DNA of 64,000 nt. It comes from Mucilaginibacter sp. PPCGB 2223 (GTDB lineage Bacteria > Bacteroidota > Bacteroidia > Sphingobacteriales > Sphingobacteriaceae). Below the pieces are notes generated by a model. The model was not told the origin of the DNA. It did no database searches and saw only the letters and a list, made by a program, of their open reading frames with translations. Below, one piece after another: positions 19,983 through 26,849 of this stretch. The DNA is taken from positions 248,001 through 312,000 of the forward strand of contig NZ_MDJS01000004.1 of assembly GCF_001705515.1 (NCBI RefSeq), given 5' to 3'. Positions within the stretch are counted from its first letter, which is position 1. Each line of letters begins with the position of its first letter. A program made the position numbers and the translations under genes.

Positions 19983-20017
19983 CGGAATAAGCCGAAAATC
20001 CGATCAAAGAGTAGGCG
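19983..20017 (+). ncRNA. structured leader element, copy 1 (predicted pseudoknot)
   Basis: Stem CGGA (19983-19986) pairs with TCCG (19999-20002) around the loop ATAAGCCGAAAA; the tail ATCAAAGAGTAGGCG follows. GCC in the loop (19991-19993) can pair with GGC (20014-20016), giving an H-type pseudoknot. The element ends 15 bases before the ATG at 20033. A second copy at 38784 has the same loop and tail but a different stem that is still complementary. I do not recognise the family. The position suggests control of translation or of transcription of the CxxC protein gene. Confidence 0.7.
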
Positions 20018-20032
20018 TAAAACAAAATTAAA

Positions 20033-20251
20033 ATGGGTAATTCGATTAAGGTAACTTTTAAAAAAGACGTTACCAGGACAGATCTGATCCATGCTTTAGA
20101 CAGGATCTTAAACAGGTATGGCTGTACAGCTTGCGGGTTAAATGGCCATGGCATTTCGTTTATAGGCGAAATTGTTGATCCGGAAATTGCCGCTTTCCAA
20201 AAAGCATTGCCGGTAGAAATTAAATCGATAAAGGCTGTGGAGCCCGGTTGA
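20033..20251 (+). CDS. 72-residue CxxC protein, candidate MNIO substrate (RiPP-like precursor)
   Basis: 72 residues with no signal peptide. A central CTACGLNGHG (C31 and C34) sits between an N-terminal beta-alpha segment (IKVTFKK, TDLIHALDRILNRYG) and a C-terminal alpha-beta segment. The gene precedes a DUF692 oxidase and partner gene on the same strand, as precursor genes do in MNIO clusters. MNIO enzymes modify Cys or neighbouring residues of ribosomal peptides, so C31/C34 are likely targets. The central rather than C-terminal Cys pair and the folded-looking flanks are unusual; it could instead be a small ferredoxin-like metal or redox protein. An 18-bp-scale hairpin separates it from the oxidase gene. 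Confidence 0.65.
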   Translation: MGNSIKVTFKKDVTRTDLIHALDRILNRYGCTACGLNGHGISFIGEIVDPEIAAFQKALPVEIKSIKAVEPG

Positions 20252-20278
20252 TAGTAAGAAAACACACTGCTTTAAAGC

Positions 20279-20317
20279 AAACGCAACAGTGAAAAAGCAT
20301 TTTTTACTGTTGCGTTT
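20279..20317 (+). promoter_or_regulatory. long hairpin between the CxxC gene and the MNIO gene
   Basis: AAACGCAACAGT (20279-20290) and ACTGTTGCGTTT (20306-20317) form a perfect 12-bp stem, and the intervening AAAAA/TTTTT can extend it around a GCA loop. The 3' side lacks a long T-run, so it may be a leaky attenuator or an mRNA stabiliser favouring the upstream gene over the enzymes. Confidence 0.7.
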
Positions 20318-20331
20318 CAAAGTATCAAAAT

Positions 20332-21180
20332 ATGAAATATGCCATTGGAACAACTTACGAGGGTAAAGACTTTGACTATTTACAAGAGATAATACCTTAC
20401 GTTAAGCATATTGAGGTTTCGCCTGATTCTATTTCGGCTTATAACCAGGGCAGGGTAACGATTAACGAATCATCATTGCAACACCTGCTATGGATGCAGG
20501 AAAATAGTGATGCTGACCTGCTGCTTCATGGTGTTGGGCTATCAATAGGTTCGTACGATGGCTATTCGAAAGATTACATTAACATTTTAAGTGAGCTGTT
20601 TAGCAACTTAGCCGTTAAATGGCATAGCGAGCATTTGGCCTATACGATGGTTAATGGCGAGAACCTGGGCACCATGCTCACCTTACCGCATACCGACGAG
20701 GTAATCACCATGGTTTGCAGGCGGATCGACGCAATACAAAGCAAATTTAAAGTTCCTTTTCTGATGGAGAACGTGATCAGCATGTTGCCAAACCCCGATG
20801 AACAATATAACGAAGCGCAGTTCTTAAACAAGATAACTCATTTAACGGGCTGCGGCCTCATACTCGATGTTTACAACCTGCAATGCGACGAAAAGAACTT
20901 CGGGTTAAACCTGGACGGTTTTTTCGACGAGCTTGATTTAGACCCGGTGCATGAGCTGCACCTTGCAGGCGGCCTTTATGATACGGAATACGATTTCCAG
21001 ATGGATATACACGCGCACCTGACGGCCGGCTCGACCATAGCTTTAGCGCAAACCATAACCCGCAAGCAACCCAAAAATCTGCAAAACATCACCTTTGAAA
21101 TACTGGAAGAATTTATACCCCAGGTTGGCACAACAAAAATAATAGCGCATTTAAAGCTTTTGGATACCCTATTCAACTAA
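20332..21180 (+). CDS. DUF692 family multinuclear non-haem iron oxidase (MNIO)
   Basis: 282 residues, a TIM-barrel metal oxidase. Ligand-type motifs of the family appear in order: LLLHGVGLSIG (H66), WHSEHLA (H101), FLMENV (E146), LILDVYNL (D179, N182), ELHLAGG (H210), DIHAH (D225, H227) and ITFEILEE (E256). Characterised members (MbnB, TglH) use two or three iron ions and a partner protein to oxidise Cys in ribosomal peptides. The gene follows the candidate precursor by 80 bases and is 2 bases before the partner gene. Its own start lies 14 bases after the hairpin. Confidence 0.85.
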   Translation: MKYAIGTTYEGKDFDYLQEIIPYVKHIEVSPDSISAYNQGRVTINESSLQHLLWMQENSDADLLLHGVGLSIGSYDGYSKDYINILSELFSNLAVKWHSEHLAYTMVNGENLGTMLTLPHTDEVITMVCRRIDAIQSKFKVPFLMENVISMLPNPDEQYNEAQFLNKITHLTGCGLILDVYNLQCDEKNFGLNLDGFFDELDLDPVHELHLAGGLYDTEYDFQMDIHAHLTAGSTIALAQTITRKQPKNLQNITFEILEEFIPQVGTTKIIAHLKLLDTLFN

Positions 21181-21182
21181 AA

Positions 21183-21719
21183 ATGACACTTTCAGAAATT
21201 CAAACAGGGCTTTGTCGCCTGATCAAATCGCGCCCCGAAAGCGACAAAGGGCTCGATGATTATTTTACCAGGGTATCCCGATCGGACAATCTGCAGCTGG
21301 TAAAAAAAATAGCCCAATGGTGGCGCATGATACAAATTGAAGAGTTTAGCGTTTTAACGGGGAATTATCTGCGGGCGACAAATATGCTGGGCGCCCATAT
21401 CCATGATTTTTTAAAAACAGAAAAATATTCCGCTTTCAGGAATGAGGTCGGGTTTCAGTTTTTGAATTACCTCGTTAGAACAAAACATGACCGGATGACA
21501 ACTATCCTGGCCGAATTAGAGCTCAATTTAATTAAGCAAAGGTTAGGCGACGCTGTGCATTACAAAAAAATCTGGCCTGTAGACCCTTATGAATTTATAG
21601 ATCATTTAATGCAGAATAATTACCATGCAGCGTTAGAGCTGCGCGAGGGGCGTTATCTGGTTACCGTTTCATCACGGTTTAAAGACAAAGTTTTTAGCGT
21701 TAAAAGGTTAGGCATATAA
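21183..21719 (+). CDS. MNIO-associated partner protein (putative)
   Basis: 178 residues, mostly helical (QLVKKIAQWWRMIQIEEF, LNYLVRTKHDRM), with a C-terminal beta part (RYLVTVSSRFKDKVFSV). I recognise no named domain. Length, position 2 bases after the MNIO gene and helical N-terminal fold match the partner proteins (TglI, MbnC, DUF2063-like) that bring the peptide to the oxidase. The role as recognition partner is therefore inferred from context only. Confidence 0.6.
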   Translation: MTLSEIQTGLCRLIKSRPESDKGLDDYFTRVSRSDNLQLVKKIAQWWRMIQIEEFSVLTGNYLRATNMLGAHIHDFLKTEKYSAFRNEVGFQFLNYLVRTKHDRMTTILAELELNLIKQRLGDAVHYKKIWPVDPYEFIDHLMQNNYHAALELREGRYLVTVSSRFKDKVFSVKRLGI

Positions 21720-21762
21720 TCGGGCGATTTGAATAGCTGCTTTGGATTTGATACTTTAGTAT

Positions 21763-22251
21763 ATGAAAAACAGCATTTTGGGTTTCTTAGGGTTATTATG
21801 CGCGTGCCTGATGGTATCCTGCAATTCGGCCAACCAGACTCTTGTTGCTGAGCAGCAAGCCAAAGTCAGAACCGAAGTGCAACAATTTGCCGATTCGATC
21901 GCTACCGGGATCACTAAAAACGGGCCCATGGCATGGTTAAAGTACTTTGGCGATTCGCCAGGTTTTTTTATGGCGAGCGATGGACAGTTAGTTTTTCGCG
22001 ACAGGCTGGCTGCTGAACAATTTATTACCGGTACCCTGGTTAAAACCATAAGCAGGATCGACCTGCAATGGAACAATATTCGTGTGGATCCCCTTAGTCC
22101 GGATATAGCGGTAATAGCCGCCGGCTTTCATGAAGATTTAACTGATAACAAGGGAAAATTGACTGGCTATGGCGGTTACTTTACCGGGGTAGCGCAAAAG
22201 ACTGATAAAGGCTGGCAACTGCGCGACGCGCACTGGTCGATTAAGCACTGA
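21763..22251 (+). CDS. SnoaL-like lipoprotein
   Basis: 162 residues. The N-terminus ends in a lipobox (LMVSC), so it should be a lipid-anchored periplasmic or surface protein. The remainder resembles SnoaL/NTF2-like domains (DUF4440-type: repeated beta strands around WNNIRVDPLSPDIAVIAAGF and a C-terminal WQLRDAHWS). No catalytic residues are evident. It begins 43 bases after the partner gene and might be part of the same transcript, but its function is unknown. Confidence 0.72.
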   Translation: MKNSILGFLGLLCACLMVSCNSANQTLVAEQQAKVRTEVQQFADSIATGITKNGPMAWLKYFGDSPGFFMASDGQLVFRDRLAAEQFITGTLVKTISRIDLQWNNIRVDPLSPDIAVIAAGFHEDLTDNKGKLTGYGGYFTGVAQKTDKGWQLRDAHWSIKH

Positions 22252-22255
22252 CTGC

Positions 22256-22618
22256 TCAGCAACCGGTGAACAGGTTTACTTTGCTGAGCAGTTCGTTCAG
22301 GTCAAAGGGCTTAACTATATAATCGTCGGCACCGCATTCTTTATGTATCTTGTGAATATCGCGGTTACCCGAAATGAGGATGACGGGGATGTGTTTCATA
22401 CCGGGATGATCTTTTATCCATTTACAGATATCGCGGCGGTCGCGGCCTGATAAACGGATATCCAGCAGGATAAGGTCGGGGTGTACAAAACCATCCTGGT
22501 TAAATATTTCGCCGTTGGTTGAGCTGGCTACCTCAAACCCCTGCTCTTCTAAAATCATGGTCATAGCCTCAACCACAAATTCATCATCCTCTACAACTAA
22601 TATCTTTTTACGGGTCAT
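22256..22618 (-). CDS. orphan response regulator (receiver domain only)
   Basis: 120 residues, only a CheY-like receiver. Acidic pair DD (11-12), phosphorylation Asp in LILLDIRL, conserved Ser in LISG and Lys in YIVKPFD are present, so it should be phosphorylatable. There is no output domain and no adjacent histidine kinase, so it may act by protein contact with a partner encoded elsewhere. Confidence 0.9.
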   Translation of the reverse strand: MTRKKILVVEDDEFVVEAMTMILEEQGFEVASSTNGEIFNQDGFVHPDLILLDIRLSGRDRRDICKWIKDHPGMKHIPVILISGNRDIHKIHKECGADDYIVKPFDLNELLSKVNLFTGC

Positions 22619-22967
22619 TTATTTCAGGCGGGTTTAATGCACTAACCAGGGAACAGTTGTGCAAGTTAAAAAATTCTTTTAATAAAACAATTTTATGGTG
22701 AGTGGTTAGCGGTGGGTGGTTAGCACTGATTATGCGTTTAACTGGTGAAATTCGTATATTTAAGGTTAAACGCGCGCAATGGCTGGGCGAATCATTTGGA
22801 AATTTGATAAAATAGTGCCGAAATCATCTTGAAGAATACCGATAAAGACCTATGTACCCGGATTTTTTTGCTGCGGATAGGCATTGATATTTAGCGAGGA
22901 CAACGGTAATATCAGAAAGCTATTATTATCGAATAAAATTGTATTTTAGTATTCAGCCACTTACACT
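22619..22967. other. intergenic region of about 350 bases
   Basis: No gene is seen. A short imperfect direct repeat (GTGAGTGGTTAGC, GTGGGTGGTTAGC) lies near 22695. It carries the divergent promoters of the response regulator and the Crp-type regulator. Confidence 0.5.
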
Positions 22968-23594
22968 ATGGAAAGCGATAGCTATTTTAAATACATACCA
23001 TTTTTTACAGAGCTGGAGTTTAAACAGGAATTGCTAAAACATGGGCAACTCGCAACGTTTAAAAAAGGTGATGTTATTGTGAAGAACGGGCAATATGTAA
23101 AATTTTTGCCTATTGTATTAAAAGGCGCTATCAGGGTTTATCAGCAAAAAGAAGACCGGGAGATATTATTATATTATGTACGGGCCGAGGAAACCTGCAC
23201 CATGAGCCTGGCGGCAGCATACTTTAATAACAAAAGCACATCGCATGGTGTGGTTACCGAACCTACCGAGGTATTGATCTTTCCGGCAAGCCTGATCGAT
23301 CAATGGCAGTTAAAATATCCTTCGTGGAACCGGTATGTGATGAATATGTTTCGCCGGCGGTATGATGAGATGGTCGGCTCGTTTGAGGCCATCGTTTTCG
23401 AGCCGATAAATGTACGCGTGCTGGATTACCTCAGGAATAAAGCTCAAAAAGACGGCAACCCGCAAATCGCCTTATCCCACCAGCAGCTGGCATACGAACT
23501 GGGTACCACCAGGGTGGTTGTATCGCGCATATTGAAAGACTACGAGCGGAGGAAAAAAATAAAGCTGTATCGCGGTATGATTGAAGTTTTGTGA
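22968..23594 (+). CDS. Crp/Fnr family transcriptional regulator
   Basis: 208 residues. A cyclic-nucleotide-binding beta roll (FKKGDVIVKNGQYVKF, YYVRAEETCTMSLA) is joined by a long helix to a winged helix-turn-helix (SHQQLAYELGTTRVVVSRILKDYE). There are no Fnr-type Cys clusters, so it likely does not sense oxygen directly. It is a DNA-binding regulator with unknown targets; DUF1059 downstream is one candidate. Confidence 0.92.
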   Translation: MESDSYFKYIPFFTELEFKQELLKHGQLATFKKGDVIVKNGQYVKFLPIVLKGAIRVYQQKEDREILLYYVRAEETCTMSLAAAYFNNKSTSHGVVTEPTEVLIFPASLIDQWQLKYPSWNRYVMNMFRRRYDEMVGSFEAIVFEPINVRVLDYLRNKAQKDGNPQIALSHQQLAYELGTTRVVVSRILKDYERRKKIKLYRGMIEVL

Positions 23595-23709
23595 CAGGAC
23601 AGGTATCCCGAAAAAATATTTTTGCGTGTGTATCTTTTGATACCGTTCTGATTCTTAGTAGCTTATAATTTTGCTGTCATCAAATAATAAATTAAAAACA
23701 GCAAAAATT

Positions 23710-23880
23710 ATGAAGACATTGAATTGCGCCGATGCCGGCTTCGACTGTAAGGCGGTTGTAACTGCCGAGACCACCGAGGAAGTTTTAGCACAAGCTGCTG
23801 AACATGCCCGCACCGTACACGGTACTAACGTTACACCCGAAATGGCTGAGCAGATCAAAACACTGATCAGGGAAAATTGA
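23710..23880 (+). CDS. DUF1059 small protein
   Basis: 56 residues from ATG 23710. MKTLNCADAGFDCKAVV, a TTEEVLAQAAEHARTVHG helix and a C-terminal EMAEQIKTLIREN match the DUF1059 family. These are small cytoplasmic proteins of unknown function with two N-terminal Cys and a His, which may bind metal. It lies downstream of the Crp regulator and ends before a strong terminator. Confidence 0.88.
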   Translation: MKTLNCADAGFDCKAVVTAETTEEVLAQAAEHARTVHGTNVTPEMAEQIKTLIREN

Positions 23881-23901
23881 TCCCGGTACAATTGTCAGTA
23901 A

Positions 23902-23930
23902 GGCGAAGGGTATATACCCTTCGCGTTTTT
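23902..23930 (+). terminator. intrinsic terminator
   Basis: GCGAAGGGTA and TATACCCTTCGC form an essentially perfect stem, followed by TTTTT. It ends the DUF1059 transcript. Confidence 0.85.
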
Positions 23931-24045
23931 ACACGCCAAGAGTATAATCGTCTGATTGACCATCTTCCAGATGGCTTTCCAAATGCACATCTGCGCACAA
24001 CATTTCGGCCCGCTAATGCGCTGAAACACAAATCGTCAAAAACCA

Positions 24046-24076
24046 TTTGACAGTGAAGGTTTTTTACCTATCTTTG
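24046..24076 (+). promoter_or_regulatory. promoter of the rplM ribosomal operon
   Basis: TTTG (24046-24049) and TATCTTTG (24069-24076) fit the Bacteroidota -33/-7 consensus with a 19-base spacer. Just after the expected start point, CCCGAA/TTCGGG makes a hairpin in the leader, 35-40 bases before the GTG start. Confidence 0.85.
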
Positions 24077-24130
24077 CAGTCCCGAATTTCGGGGTAGTTA
24101 AAACAAGTTATATCATTTAAATTTAAGCAA

Positions 24131-24574
24131 GTGAATACGTTAAGTTACAAAACTGTCTCTGCCAATAAAAAAACCGTTAACAAGGAATGGGTTGTTGTTG
24201 ACGCTGAAGGCGAGATTTTGGGGCGCTTGTCTTCTAAGATCGCTATGATCATCAGAGGAAAACACAAGCCAGGTTTCACCCCGAACGTAGACTGCGGTGA
24301 TAACGTAATTGTTATCAATGCAGACAAGGTAAAACTGACCGGAAACAAATTCGAAGAAAAAGAATATGTTTCGTACACTGGTTACCCAGGTGGTCAGCGT
24401 TTCATTTCTCCTAAGGAGTTAATGGCAAAGCATCCGGAGCGCGTAATTGAAAAAGCCGTTCGTGGTATGTTACCTAAAAATCGTTTGGGCAAAGCAATCT
24501 ATGGCAACCTGCACGTTTACGCAGGCGCATCGCACCCGCATGAGGCCCAATCACCAAAAACCATTAAACTTTAA
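24131..24574 (+). CDS. rplM: 50S ribosomal protein L13
   Basis: 147 residues starting at GTG. The pattern WVVVDAEGEILGRLSSKIA, then GKHKPGFTPNVDCGDNVIVINA, AVRGMLPKNRLG and a C-terminal HVYAGASHPHEAQ is unmistakable L13. It opens the rplM-rpsI-rpsB-tsf block typical of Bacteroidota. Confidence 0.98.
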   Translation: MNTLSYKTVSANKKTVNKEWVVVDAEGEILGRLSSKIAMIIRGKHKPGFTPNVDCGDNVIVINADKVKLTGNKFEEKEYVSYTGYPGGQRFISPKELMAKHPERVIEKAVRGMLPKNRLGKAIYGNLHVYAGASHPHEAQSPKTIKL

Positions 24575-24586
24575 TCCGTAAGAGAA

Positions 24587-24973
24587 ATGTCAACTACAAA
24601 CACTTCAGGAAGAAGAAAAACAGCAGTTGCCCGCATTTATTTAAGCGAAGGCAGCGGCCAGCTTACCGTTAACGGTAAAGATTACAAAGAGTATTTCCCA
24701 ACATTGCCATTGCAATACATCGCTACACAATCTGTTGAAGTTTCGGGCTCGTCCGGAAAATTCGACGTAAAAGCAAACGTAGCGGGCGGCGGTATTAAAG
24801 GACAGGCAGAAGCCGTTCGTTTAGCTATCGCTAAAGCAATTGTTGAACTTGATGCTGAGAAAAAACCAGCCTTGAGAGCTAAAGGTATCATGACCCGCGA
24901 CGACCGTATGGTTGAGCGTAAAAAACCAGGTCGCCGCAAAGCCCGCAAGAGATTCCAATTCAGCAAACGTTAA
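24587..24973 (+). CDS. rpsI: 30S ribosomal protein S9
   Basis: 128 residues. The N-terminal GRRKTAVARIYL, a mid-protein GGGIKGQAEAVRLAIAKA and the basic C-terminus ending FSKR match S9. It is 12 bases after rplM in the same operon. Confidence 0.98.
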   Translation: MSTTNTSGRRKTAVARIYLSEGSGQLTVNGKDYKEYFPTLPLQYIATQSVEVSGSSGKFDVKANVAGGGIKGQAEAVRLAIAKAIVELDAEKKPALRAKGIMTRDDRMVERKKPGRRKARKRFQFSKR

Positions 24974-24994
24974 TCAGCAAAGGAGAACATTACA

Positions 24995-25828
24995 ATGGCA
25001 AGAACAACATATCAGGATTTATTGGATGCAGGTGTACACTTTGGTCACCTTACCCGCAAATGGGATCCGAAAATGGCTCAGTACATTTTCATGGAGCGCA
25101 ATGGCATCCACATTATCGATTTAAATAAAACATTAACAAAAACAGAAGAAGCCGCTTCTGCTATCAAACAAATAGTAAAATCGGGCCGTAAAGTGTTATT
25201 TGTAGCTACCAAAAAGCAAGCAAAAGACATCGTAGCCGATTATGCAAAAAGCGTGAACATGCCTTACGTAACCGAGCGCTGGTTAGGTGGTATGTTAACC
25301 AACTTTGCTACAGTACGCAAGTCGATCAAAAAGATGTCGAACATCGATAAATTGACTAAAGACGGTACTTACGGTAACCTATCTAAAAAAGAACGTTTAA
25401 TGATACAACGTGAGCGTATCAAATTAGAAACTTTATTAGGTGGTATTGCCGATCTGAACCGCTTGCCTGCAGCCTTGTTTTTGATCGACGTTAAGAAAGA
25501 GCATATTGCTGTTGCCGAGGCGATGAAATTAAACATCCCGACCTTTGCAATGGTTGATACCAACTCTGACCCGTCGAACATCGACTTCCCTATCCCGGCT
25601 AACGATGACGCCACCAAATCAATTTCGTTGATCACCAGCATCATCATCAAAGCTATCGAGGAAGGTTTAGACGAGCGCAAACGCGAGAAAGAAGACGAAG
25701 CCGAGAAAGAAGCAGTTGCCGCAAAAGCTAAAGCCGATAACGCTGAAGCTCCTGCCGCTGCCGGTAAAGACGAAGCTGGCAAAAGAGCAAGGAAAGTAAC
25801 AGCCGAGGCTGAGAAAACCGAAGAGTAA
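24995..25828 (+). CDS. rpsB: 30S ribosomal protein S2
   Basis: 277 residues. LLDAGVHFGHLTRKWDPKM at the start, ERWLGGMLTNF and the C-terminal EGLDERKR helix identify S2. The extra C-terminal tail rich in Ala, Glu and Lys (about residues 230-277) is longer than in Escherichia coli. It starts 21 bases after rpsI, and a palindromic repeat follows before tsf. Confidence 0.98.
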   Translation: MARTTYQDLLDAGVHFGHLTRKWDPKMAQYIFMERNGIHIIDLNKTLTKTEEAASAIKQIVKSGRKVLFVATKKQAKDIVADYAKSVNMPYVTERWLGGMLTNFATVRKSIKKMSNIDKLTKDGTYGNLSKKERLMIQRERIKLETLLGGIADLNRLPAALFLIDVKKEHIAVAEAMKLNIPTFAMVDTNSDPSNIDFPIPANDDATKSISLITSIIIKAIEEGLDERKREKEDEAEKEAVAAKAKADNAEAPAAAGKDEAGKRARKVTAEAEKTEE

Positions 25829-25907
25829 CCCCCTAAATCCCCTAAAGGGGACTTAAATCGATTTTTAAATATACAAATTCTCAAGCCCCCTTTAGGGGGT
25901 TTGGGGG
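25829..25907. repeat. palindromic intergenic repeat inside the rpsB-tsf operon
   Basis: Left arm CCCCCTAAATCCCCTAAAGG (25829-25848, then GG) and right arm starting CCCCCTTTAGGGGG (25886-25907) are near-perfect inverted complements around a 35-base AT-rich centre. In RNA it would form a long GC-rich hairpin between the rpsB stop and the tsf start. Related repeats occur at 37385 and 42281. Confidence 0.8.
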
Positions 25908-25929
25908 TTTTTAAAACAAGGAACATAAA

Positions 25930-26781
25930 ATGTCTACAGTACAAATTTCTGCAGCAGACGTAAACAAACTGCGCCAGCAAACCGGCGCCGGTATGATGGA
26001 TTGCAAAAAAGCTTTAACCGAAACTAACGGTGATTTTGAAGCAGCTATCGATTATTTAAGAAAAAAAGGCGCTAAAGTAGCTGCCAGCCGCCAGGACCGC
26101 GAAAGCAACGAAGGCGTTGTTATTGCGCGCGCATCGGCTGATGGTAAAACCGGCGTGATCATCGAACTGAACTGCGAAACCGACTTTGTGGCTAAAAACG
26201 CTGAGTTTATCGCTTTCGGTAACGCTATTGCTAACGCTGCCATCGAAGGCGGTGTTAAAACTGTTGAAGAATTGTATAACCTGGAGATCGACGGCGATGT
26301 AGCCCGCATCAAAATCGGCGACGCTGTAATCGAAAAAACAGGCAAGATCGGCGAGAAGATCGGCGTATCTAAATTAGAAGTTGTTGAAGGTGCTAAAGTT
26401 GTTGCTTACATCCACGGTAATTTCCGTTTAGGTGTATTGGTTGCTTTAAGCGCTAACGCTGACGGTGCTGATGAAGCTGGTAAAGACGTATCGATGCAAA
26501 TCGCTGCCATGAACCCCGTAGCTATCGATAAAGACGGTGTTGATGCAACTACCGTACAACGTGAACTGGAGATCGCTAAAGAGCAGATCCGTGCAGAAGG
26601 CAAACCTGAAGAAATGGTTGAAAAGATTGCTGCCGGTAAACTGAACAAATTTTACAAAGACTCGACCCTGTTAAACCAGGAATTTGTGAAAGATTCATCG
26701 AAAACCGTAGCCGCATTTTTAAACGGTGTTGAAAAGGGCCTTACCGTAACCGCCTTTAAGCGGGTTGCTTTAGGAGCTTAA
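25930..26781 (+). CDS. tsf: elongation factor Ts
   Basis: 283 residues. The N-terminal VNKLRQQTGAGMMDCKKAL, then ELNCETDFVAKN and the coiled C-terminal region match EF-Ts, the nucleotide exchange factor of EF-Tu. It follows rpsB after the palindromic repeat and precedes a strong terminator. Confidence 0.98.
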   Translation: MSTVQISAADVNKLRQQTGAGMMDCKKALTETNGDFEAAIDYLRKKGAKVAASRQDRESNEGVVIARASADGKTGVIIELNCETDFVAKNAEFIAFGNAIANAAIEGGVKTVEELYNLEIDGDVARIKIGDAVIEKTGKIGEKIGVSKLEVVEGAKVVAYIHGNFRLGVLVALSANADGADEAGKDVSMQIAAMNPVAIDKDGVDATTVQRELEIAKEQIRAEGKPEEMVEKIAAGKLNKFYKDSTLLNQEFVKDSSKTVAAFLNGVEKGLTVTAFKRVALGA

Positions 26782-26790
26782 TCATATTAT

Positions 26791-26824
26791 AAAAATCCTC
26801 GCCAAACGGCGGGGATTTTTTTTG
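26791..26824 (+). terminator. terminator of the rplM-tsf operon
   Basis: AAAATCCTCGCC and GGCGGGGATTTT pair around AAAC, followed by a run of eight T. Confidence 0.88.
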
Positions 26825-26849
26825 CATATATAAATCTAACTGACATCCG

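Noticed and set aside
19983..20017. Known preQ1, SAM-II or c-di-GMP riboswitch
   Set aside because: The pseudoknot layout is similar to preQ1-I, but the conserved bases differ and neither downstream gene is in a queuosine, methionine or signalling pathway.
25369..25980. 203-residue open frame on the minus strand across rpsB and the repeat
   Set aside because: It is antisense to rpsB and the start of tsf, whose protein sequences are certain; the composition (Ser/Ala rich) is that of a reading-frame shadow.
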